Shown: piece by piece, positions 57,919 to 64,000 of the stretch
Layout: every line of letters begins with the position of its first letter
Position numbering within the stretch: the stretch's first letter is position 1
From: Ancylobacter gelatini
Lineage (GTDB): Bacteria > Pseudomonadota > Alphaproteobacteria > Rhizobiales > Xanthobacteraceae
Assembly: GCF_022601675.1 (NCBI RefSeq)
Contig: NZ_JAKVIL010000006.1
Span: 1-64,000 of the forward strand
Reading direction: 5' to 3'
DNA length: 64,000 bases
The notes under the pieces: generated by a model
Told to the model about the DNA's origin: nothing
What the model saw: the letters and a program-made list of their open reading frames with translations, nothing else
The model's database searches: none
Made by a program: the position numbers and the translations under genes

Positions 57919-59133
57919 TCAGCCGCGATAGCGCCGCGCCGCCAGCACCGCGTTAAGCCCGCCAAAGGCGAAGCTCGACGACAGCGCGACCTCGATATCG
58001 GCCGCGCGGGCCTCATTGGGCACGCAGTCGATATCGCAGTCCGGGTCCTTCTCGCGGAAGCCCATGGTCGGGGGCAGGAAGCCCTCGCGCAAAGCGAGCA
58101 CCATGGTCACCATGTCGAGCGCGCCGGAGGCGCTCATGGTGTGGCCGTACATCGATTTGGAGGACGAGACCGGCAGCGCCGCCATGCGGTTGCCGAACAC
58201 GGCGCGCAGCGCGGCGCTCTCGGTCTTGTCGTTCAGCGGCGTCGCGGTGCCGTGGGCGTTCACATAGTCCACCGCGTCGGGCGACAGGCCGGCATCCTCC
58301 AGCGTCGCGGCGATGGAGCGGGCGCAGCTCGCCATGTCCGGGGCGGTGATGTCCATGCCGTCCGCGCTCATGCCGAAGCCGATCAGCTCGGCATGGATGG
58401 TGGCGCCGCGCGCCACGGCGTGGTCGAGATTTTCCAGCACCACCGCGCCCGCGCCCTCGCCGATCACCAGCCCACCGCGATCCTTGGAGAACGGGCGGCA
58501 GGCGTCGGGGGCCAGCACGCGCAAGGCTTCCCAGCTCTTGAGCATGCCGTAGGTGATCTGCGATTCCGCCCCGCCCGCCAGCGCGACATCGAGCATGCCG
58601 GCGCGGATCATGTGGAAGGCGGTGCCGATGGCGTGCGAGGCCGAGGAGCAGGCCGAGGCGATGGAGAAGGACGGGCCGTGAATGCCGAGGTCCATGGTGA
58701 CATGGCTCACCGGCCCACTCGGCATGGCGCGCGGCACGGTGAAGGGATGCGGGCGCGGCGCCTTGTCGAAATAGAGCTTGCGGTAGCTGTCGTCGACGGC
58801 GTGATAGCCGACCGAGGCGGCGAAGATCGCCCCGACGCGGTGGGGCGCGACGCCCTCGCGCGCGGCGCCGGCATCCGCCATCGCCTGCCGCGCGGCGACG
58901 AGGCCGAGCTGGCTGGTGCGGTCGATGAGGCCGAGCTGGCGCGGCTCGAAATGCGCCTCGGGGTTGAAATCGCGCACCTCGGCGGAAATCCGGGTCTTCA
59001 TGGTCGACACATCGACGCCGCGCGTCTCGCCAATGCCGACCGTGCCGGCCTTCAGCCCGGCCAGATGCGCGCCGACGTCATTGCCCAGCGCCGAGAGCGA
59101 ACCGAGCCCGGTGATCGCAACCCGCGCCGCCAT
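57919..59133 (-). CDS. Beta-ketoacyl-ACP synthase II-like enzyme
   Basis: 404 residues. The catalytic triad is present: Cys162 in SIASACSSASH, His in VNAHGTATPLND and His in SKSMYGHTMSASG, with the C-terminal AFGGLNAVL typical of FabF/NodE. It condenses malonyl-ACP with an acyl-ACP. It overlaps the ACP gene by one base (TGATG), so the two are made together. No other lipid genes flank the pair, which points to a dedicated acyl product rather than bulk fatty-acid synthesis, as in NodFE-like pairs. Confidence 0.9.
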   Translation of the reverse strand: MAARVAITGLGSLSALGNDVGAHLAGLKAGTVGIGETRGVDVSTMKTRISAEVRDFNPEAHFEPRQLGLIDRTSQLGLVAARQAMADAGAAREGVAPHRVGAIFAASVGYHAVDDSYRKLYFDKAPRPHPFTVPRAMPSGPVSHVTMDLGIHGPSFSIASACSSASHAIGTAFHMIRAGMLDVALAGGAESQITYGMLKSWEALRVLAPDACRPFSKDRGGLVIGEGAGAVVLENLDHAVARGATIHAELIGFGMSADGMDITAPDMASCARSIAATLEDAGLSPDAVDYVNAHGTATPLNDKTESAALRAVFGNRMAALPVSSSKSMYGHTMSASGALDMVTMVLALREGFLPPTMGFREKDPDCDIDCVPNEARAADIEVALSSSFAFGGLNAVLAARRYRG

Positions 59134-59408
59134 CAGGCCGAAGCCGCCCGGGCGTTCTTGGCGGCCAGAAGCTCCGCCACATGGTCCACCAGCGCGCCGA
59201 CGGTCACGTCGTTGCCGTTGAGCGGGCCGTCATTGGGGATCTCGATCCCGAAGCGGCTTTCCAGCTTGAAGATGGTCTCGATGAGATCGAGCGACGAGAT
59301 GCCGAGTTCCGCGACCGGGGTGTCGCGGGTCATGAGGCTCGAATCGACGCCGACTTCCCCGGCGATGAACTCGACGATTTCGGCGACGGCGGGATCGTCT
59401 GTCTGCAT
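59133..59408 (-). CDS. Dedicated acyl carrier protein
   Basis: 91 residues from the ATG at 59408. It is acidic, with the phosphopantetheine site Ser39 in LGISSLDLIE (35-44; Ser-Ser-Leu in place of the usual Asp-Ser-Leu). It differs clearly from housekeeping AcpP, which is shorter and carries ADSLD. It partners the overlapping ketoacyl synthase. A complex inverted-repeat region lies about 110 bases upstream. Confidence 0.9.
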   Translation of the reverse strand: MQTDDPAVAEIVEFIAGEVGVDSSLMTRDTPVAELGISSLDLIETIFKLESRFGIEIPNDGPLNGNDVTVGALVDHVAELLAAKNARAASA

Positions 59409-59515
59409 GCGTCTCTGCTCAGGTTTCCAGCATCGCTCACCGCGGCGCGGCAGCGGCTCGCTTGTCGTGTGGTAGCACAAACCGGGGCGGTGCCAATAAC
59501 CGCTCCGCTCCATGC

Positions 59516-59555
59516 TGACATGCACATGGCCGACATATATGTCCGGCGCATGTCA
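59516..59555. promoter_or_regulatory. Nested inverted repeats with four GACAT half-sites
   Basis: Outer TGACATGC (59516-59523) and GCATGTCA (59548-59555) are perfect complements; inside lies the 12-bp palindrome GACATATATGTC (59532-59543). Four GACAT/ATGTC half-sites in 40 bp look like a cooperative regulator site upstream of the ACP gene. It is 25 bases past the GH1 stop, so a role as that gene's terminator is possible but the AT-rich centre argues against it. Confidence 0.55.
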
Positions 59556-59580
59556 CCCGCACCCCGTGCAGGGCTGCCGC

Positions 59581-61047
59581 TCAGGGCATGCTGGCGACCC
59601 CGGCGCCGCCGATCCCGGTGCCGGGCTTGCCCCGGATCACGTCCGACAGGAAGCCGAGCGAGGCCTTGGGCGTGCGCTTCTGCGTCGCGAAGTCGACATG
59701 CACCACGCCGAAGCGCCGGCGCTCGCCCTCCGCCCACTCGAAATTGTCGAGCAGCGACCACACGAAATAGCCCTGCAACGCGCAGCCCTTGCCGATGGCG
59801 TCGGCGGCGGCGGCGAGATGCGCGCGCAGGAACTCGACGCGCTGCGGATCGATGACCACGCCGTTCACCGGCGCGGGATCGTCGAAGCAGGCGCCGTTCT
59901 CGGTGATGAACACCAGCGGGTTGCCATAGTGATCGCGCAGCCGCGCCAGCACCTCGACCATGCCTTGCGGCTCGATCGGCCAGCCCATGGCGGTGGTGTG
60001 CGTGCCGGGCGGCAGCGGGCCGAAACTTGCCTGCGCCAGGAAGCTGTCGGGCGCGTTCACCACATGGGCGCGGCCGTAATAGTTCACGCCGAGGAAATCC
60101 AGCGGCGCGCGGATGGCGGCGAGATCACCCGGCTGGACCAGCGGGGCGAAATCCGCCTCGAACGCGGCCGGGTAGCGGCCATGGAACAGCGGGTCGAGAT
60201 TGATGGTGTTCCACGCCGCATCGAAGCGCGCGGCGGCGGCGGCATCTTCCGGCCTGTCGGTGGCCGGCAGCACCGGCTGGAGCGACAGCACGGTGCCGAG
60301 CATCAGATCGGAATGCGCCGCCCTGAGCGCGCGCAGCGCCGTGCCCTGCGCGAGGTTCTGGTGGTGCTGCGCCTTCACATAGCTGGCCCAGCCGGTGAGG
60401 CCCGGCGCATGATTGCCGAAGCCATGGCCGAAAATGGCGTGCACCGACGGCTCGTTGAGCATCGCCCAGCTCTTCACCCGGTCGCCGAGCCGGGCGACGG
60501 TGGCCTGCGCGTAATCGGTGAACCAGCCGGCAATGTCGCGATTGTGCCAGCCGCCGCGGTCCTGCAGCGCCTGCGGCAGGTCCCAGTGATAGAGGCAGGC
60601 GAACGGGCTGATGCCCTGCGCGAGCAGCGCGTCGACAAGGCGGTCGTAGAAGTCGAGGCCCTTGGCGTTCACGGCGCCCGTGCCTTCCGGCATGACGCGC
60701 GGCCAGGCGATGGAAAAGCGGTAGGCCTGGAGCCCGGCGCGGGCCATCAGCTCCACGTCGCCGGCGTAGAGATTGTAATGGTCGCAGGCGACATCGCCCG
60801 TGGTGCCGTCATTGATGCGGCCCGGCGTGTGGGAAAACGTGTCCCAGATGCTCGGACCGCGCCCGTCCGCCGTGACGGCGCCCTCGATCTGGTAGGCCGA
60901 GGTGGAGGCGCCCCACAGGAAGGCCGGTGGCAGGCGCGGCACGCTGGCAGGCTGGGCCGAGGCTTTCATGGCGACCAGAGGCAGGGGTGAGGCGGCGAGG
61001 GCGGTTGAGGCGAGGGCGGAGGTGAGGAAGTCGCGTCGGCGCAGCAT
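59581..61047 (-). CDS. Tat-exported GH1 beta-glucosidase
   Basis: 488 residues from the ATG at 61047 chosen to give a twin-arginine signal (LRRRDFLTSALAS, cut near 32). The GH1 barrel has FLWGASTSAYQIEGA, acid/base Glu199 in NEP and nucleophile Glu383 in ITENG. It should cleave terminal beta-glucosides, probably in the periplasm; most GH1 enzymes are cytosolic, so the signal is unusual. It follows the GntP permease gene by 13 bases. Confidence 0.92.
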   Translation of the reverse strand: MLRRRDFLTSALASTALAASPLPLVAMKASAQPASVPRLPPAFLWGASTSAYQIEGAVTADGRGPSIWDTFSHTPGRINDGTTGDVACDHYNLYAGDVELMARAGLQAYRFSIAWPRVMPEGTGAVNAKGLDFYDRLVDALLAQGISPFACLYHWDLPQALQDRGGWHNRDIAGWFTDYAQATVARLGDRVKSWAMLNEPSVHAIFGHGFGNHAPGLTGWASYVKAQHHQNLAQGTALRALRAAHSDLMLGTVLSLQPVLPATDRPEDAAAAARFDAAWNTINLDPLFHGRYPAAFEADFAPLVQPGDLAAIRAPLDFLGVNYYGRAHVVNAPDSFLAQASFGPLPPGTHTTAMGWPIEPQGMVEVLARLRDHYGNPLVFITENGACFDDPAPVNGVVIDPQRVEFLRAHLAAAADAIGKGCALQGYFVWSLLDNFEWAEGERRRFGVVHVDFATQKRTPKASLGFLSDVIRGKPGTGIGGAGVASMP

Positions 61048-61060
61048 GGTGCGGGTTCCG

Positions 61061-62395
61061 TCAGGCGGCGATACAGAAAACCCCAAGCAAGAGCAGTGCC
61101 GCGAGCGCGACAACGCCCTGTACGAGGGTGCCGAGGCTGAAGCGGGCGAGCGTGCCGCCCGGCCGCCAGCGCCCGGCCTCTCCTGTCAGCCAGAACAGGC
61201 CGTCATTTATATGGCTGAACGTCATCGATCCGGCGCCCACCGCCAGCGCGGCCAGCGCCCGGCCGCCGGACGAGCCGAGGCCCAGCGGCTCCATCAGCTC
61301 CATCATCATGCCCGAGGCGGTGATGGCGGCGACCAGCGAGGAGCCTTGCAGTGTCTTGACGACCGCCGCCACAGCGAAGGGCAGCAACAGAGTGAACGGG
61401 GCGGGCGGCACCCAGTCCAGCAGCCGCTCGGCATTCATCTCCGGCATGCCGGTGTCCTGCGCGATCTTTTGCAGGCCGCCGGCGGCGCCGATCAGCAGCA
61501 CCAGCCCGGTGGCGCGCACCAGCCCGCGACCGGCCCAGCCCTGTTCGCCGAAGCCATCCGCGTGCCAGTGCCCGGTGAGCACGACCATCAAGCCGGCGCC
61601 GACCAGCAGCAGGATCAGCGGGCGGCCGAGCGCGATCAGGAATTCCCGGTTGGAGCCGCCGCCCAGCGGCTCGCTGGCGATGTCGCCGAGCGACTGGGTG
61701 ATCAGCATCGCCACCAGAACGGCGCTGGTGAGCGCGAGCGCCAGCGCCGCGCGGCCGGGCGCGTGGAGGCTGCTATCGACGATGGCGCTGGTATCGACCG
61801 GGCGCGGATCGCCGGAGGCGGCAAAACGGGCCATCGCCAGCCCGACGAGGAGGCTGAGCAGCGCGACCGGCACCCCGTACGCCAGAGCGAGGCGCCAGTC
61901 GGCCCCGAGGATGGTCATGCTCGCCAGCATGACCGGCGCCGGCAGCAGCAGGCCATGGCCGGCGGAGAGCGCGAGCGCCATGGCCAGCGCCGAGCGCGGC
62001 GTGTCGGCGCCGAGCCCGCGCCGCAGCGGCGTCAGGATCGCGAAGGCGGCGCCCGGCGTCGAGGCGACCGAGGCGACGAGCCCCACCAGCGCCACCGGCA
62101 GCGAGCGCCAGCGCCGGGCCCTCGCCTGCGCCTGAAGCCACGCCGTGGCGCCGGTCGCGTCGGCGATCTCGGCAAGGATGGCGGCGGTCAGCACGGTGAG
62201 GCCGAGCCCATTGAGGCTCTGCGCGAAGCCGAGCCCGAACGCCTTGCCGACATGGCTGGTCGACATGCCCGAGGCATAGCCGAAGCCGACCGCGGCGATG
62301 ACGAGGGCGAGGAAGACATGGAGCCGTCCCTGCCGCGTGGCGAGGACGAGCAGAACCAGCGCGGCGAGAAGGTAGGCGGCCTGCAGAAGCGACAT
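61061..62395 (-). CDS. GntP-family (gluconate/sugar-acid) permease
   Basis: 444 residues with about twelve membrane helices. The pattern SMTFSHINDGLFWL (about 396-409) is a hallmark of GntP transporters, and GHGLLLPAPVML matches the family. The substrate is a sugar acid such as gluconate by family precedent. It is the first gene of a two-gene run with the GH1 enzyme and divergent from the GH5 gene, suggesting uptake of a product from glucoside breakdown. Confidence 0.88.
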   Translation of the reverse strand: MSLLQAAYLLAALVLLVLATRQGRLHVFLALVIAAVGFGYASGMSTSHVGKAFGLGFAQSLNGLGLTVLTAAILAEIADATGATAWLQAQARARRWRSLPVALVGLVASVASTPGAAFAILTPLRRGLGADTPRSALAMALALSAGHGLLLPAPVMLASMTILGADWRLALAYGVPVALLSLLVGLAMARFAASGDPRPVDTSAIVDSSLHAPGRAALALALTSAVLVAMLITQSLGDIASEPLGGGSNREFLIALGRPLILLLVGAGLMVVLTGHWHADGFGEQGWAGRGLVRATGLVLLIGAAGGLQKIAQDTGMPEMNAERLLDWVPPAPFTLLLPFAVAAVVKTLQGSSLVAAITASGMMMELMEPLGLGSSGGRALAALAVGAGSMTFSHINDGLFWLTGEAGRWRPGGTLARFSLGTLVQGVVALAALLLLGVFCIAA

Positions 62396-62623
62396 GGAAA
62401 GGCGGGGCCCGTGATGCGGGAAGGGAGGCTTTCGGCTTATCGCGCCACCGCTGCGCTGTCACGCGGGGAGCGCGCGGCGGAGCGCCTTCGCCCGACGGCA
62501 GGCGCCGGATGCGGGATTGCGGCAACACAATCGGCGCGCGCCGCTTCCCTTGCGGAGGTGCGCCGGCTCCATCCGTGCGAAAACCGTTCAACTCGCGCGC
62601 GACATGCTCTAGTTTGCCGCACC

Positions 62624-63904
62624 ATGATGCGCCCCGCCTTGCCTCGTCTTCTCATCTGCGCCGCGCTTTGTGCCGGCCCCGCCGCCTTTTCCGCCGCGGC
62701 GAAGGCGCAGGACGGCGTTGCCGCCGCAGCTCCGGCAGAGGCTTCTGCGCCCGGCTTCATCCGCGCGCAGGGCACGCGCTTCGTGCGTCCGGACGGCACG
62801 ACCTTCCCGATCCGCGGCATGAGCTTCGGCAACTGGCTGCTGCCGGAAGGCTACATGTTCAAGTTCAAGGTCCACCGCTCCCCGCGCGAGATCGAGGACG
62901 TGATTTCTTATCTTGCCGGGCCGGAAGAGGCCGCGCGGTTCTGGGAGCAGTTCCGCGAGGTCTATATTCAGGAGGAAGACCTCGCCTTCCTCTCCGCCGC
63001 CGGCTTCACCACGGTGCGGGTGCCGCTGCACTGGAAGTTCTTCCTCGACACCGCCGACCCCTCCAAGGTCGACCCGGACGGCGAGGGCTGGGCGCGGATC
63101 GACCGGGTGATCGGCTGGGCGAAGGCGCATGACATCAAGATCATCCTCGACATCCACGCCGCGCCCGGCGGGCAGACCGGCGTGAACCATGATGACGGCG
63201 TGGGCTATCCGCTCACCTTCTACGTGCCGGAGTTCCAGCGCCGCACCATCGCGCTGTGGCGCGCCATCGCCGAGCGCTACAAGGACGAGCCGACCGTGCT
63301 GGCCTATGACCTGCTCAACGAGCCGATCTCGCCCTATCACGACACGGATTTCCTCAATCCGCGTCTCGAACCGCTCTATGCCAAGATCACGCAGGCGATC
63401 CGCGAGGTGGACCCGAACCACCCGGTTATCCTCGCCGCCGCGCAGTGGAGCACCAATTTCGGCGTGTTCGGCCCGCCCTTCGACGCCAATGCCGGCTACA
63501 CCTACCACAAGTTCTGGGCGAGCCCGGAGCGGCGCGAGGTGCAGGATTACGTCAACTTTGCCAATCGCTGGGGCGTGCCGATCTTCCTCGGCGAGACCGG
63601 CGAGCTGACGGACGAATGGAACGAGAAGTACCGCAAGATGAACGAGAAATTCGGCATCGGCTGGAGCTTCTGGACCTATAAGAACCTCGATTCGCTCTCC
63701 ACCGTCTCCTCGATCGAGAAGCCCGAGGGCTGGGACGCCATTGCCGCCTTCGGCTCGGCCCCGCGCGAGCAATGGGACGCCATGCCCCGTCCCTCGCGCG
63801 AAGAGGTGGCGGCGACGCTCGACGCCTATCTCGCCAATGCGCGCTTCGCCAGGACGCGGATCAATCGCGGCTATGTCGAATCGCTGGGGATGAACGTGCC
63901 GTGA
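62624..63904 (+). CDS. Secreted GH5-family glycoside hydrolase
   Basis: 426 residues from the ATG at 62624 (a second ATG follows directly). A Sec signal (about 1-28, cut near AKA-QD) leads to a GH5 barrel with RGMSFGNWLLPEGY, IILDIHAAPGGQ, acid/base Glu233 in LNEP and nucleophile Glu324 in FLGETGE. It probably cuts beta-glucans in the periplasm or outside. The 228 bases between it and GntP contain only divergent promoter DNA. Substrate specificity within GH5 is not readable. Confidence 0.9.
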   Translation: MMRPALPRLLICAALCAGPAAFSAAAKAQDGVAAAAPAEASAPGFIRAQGTRFVRPDGTTFPIRGMSFGNWLLPEGYMFKFKVHRSPREIEDVISYLAGPEEAARFWEQFREVYIQEEDLAFLSAAGFTTVRVPLHWKFFLDTADPSKVDPDGEGWARIDRVIGWAKAHDIKIILDIHAAPGGQTGVNHDDGVGYPLTFYVPEFQRRTIALWRAIAERYKDEPTVLAYDLLNEPISPYHDTDFLNPRLEPLYAKITQAIREVDPNHPVILAAAQWSTNFGVFGPPFDANAGYTYHKFWASPERREVQDYVNFANRWGVPIFLGETGELTDEWNEKYRKMNEKFGIGWSFWTYKNLDSLSTVSSIEKPEGWDAIAAFGSAPREQWDAMPRPSREEVAATLDAYLANARFARTRINRGYVESLGMNVP

Positions 63905-64000
63905 CCGTCGCGTCCGATAAAGGGCGGCGGTGGAGACAAGAACCGGGACGCGCCCGGCCATGACACCAATGTTTTGCTACGGGACGAAGCGCCAACCATG

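Noticed and set aside
60902-62623. An N-terminal extension of the GH5 frame by 574 codons
   Set aside because: It lies antisense to the GntP permease, and a clear signal peptide starts at 62624.
63998-64000. Final ATG as the start of a new gene
   Set aside because: There is no following sequence, so it cannot be judged.

Overview
The window is about 64 kb of GC-rich chromosomal DNA with dense, protein-rich coding, many stop/start overlaps and no insertion sequence, phage gene or CRISPR array that I can see. The gene content (NsrR, ScfR/PccR-type regulator, two-subunit methylmalonyl-CoA mutase, N-methylglutamate pathway, MexEF-like RND locus with an llpE-like gene) fits a methylotrophic alphaproteobacterium of the Hyphomicrobiales, possibly Xanthobacteraceae such as Ancylobacter/Starkeya/Xanthobacter. 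That placement is inference from content and base composition, not from a search.

Layout. 1-117: 3' end of a 5S rRNA and its terminator. 168-1938: a flavohemoglobin-like reductase without globin but with a PAS tail, divergent from an NsrR-type regulator, with a symmetric NsrR-like box between them. 1993-2079: tRNA-Leu(CAA), minus strand. 2258-10196: a complete potassium-uptake locus (a 28-residue small protein, then kdpFABCDE). 10372-18791: an unusual signalling island. It holds an NCS2-type membrane protein with a degenerate nucleobase-transporter signature and a C-terminal GHKL-like tail, a STAS anti-sigma antagonist, an RsbW-like kinase, a Na/Pi cotransporter-family protein, and a three-gene operon of PP2C response regulator, hybrid histidine kinase and single-domain response regulator. 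19007-20994: membrane fusion protein plus FUSC exporter. 21030-28026: thin ferredoxin-like protein, RND pump and adaptor, a catalytically dead lipase-like protein and a divergent LysR regulator (CeoR/BpeT-like layout).

28092-31936: a polar amino-acid ABC importer led by its GntR regulator. 32168-41963: propionyl-CoA carboxylase and methylmalonyl-CoA mutase as one minus-strand run (pccB-pccA-mutA-secreted protein-mutB), ending in a strong hairpin and controlled by a divergent ScfR/PccR-type regulator. 42139-42981: DUF1194 von Willebrand-like exported protein. 42930-56816: an apparently complete N-methylglutamate route for methylamine. It comprises gmaS, mgsCBA with an XRE-cupin regulator, mgdABCD, and purU plus folD, which take methylene-tetrahydrofolate to formate; a SthA-like transhydrogenase lies inside. 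56938-57909: a LysR regulator divergent from mgdA with a T-N11-A palindrome. 57919-59408: an ACP plus ketoacyl synthase pair. 59581-63904: a Tat-exported GH1 glucosidase with a GntP permease, divergent from a secreted GH5 glycosidase. Bases 63905-64000 hold no complete gene; the window ends on an ATG that may start the next one.

How they work together. The physiological theme is nutrient scavenging: potassium, C1-nitrogen compounds, short-chain acyl-CoA, amino acids and sugars. Local regulators sit beside most operons, and several have visible symmetric operators. The least conventional part is 10372-18791, where a probable membrane sensor, a STAS/kinase partner switch and a PP2C phosphatase controlled by a phosphorelay lie together but no sigma factor is present. 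My main hypothesis is that this is a transporter-like receptor feeding a partner-switching pathway.
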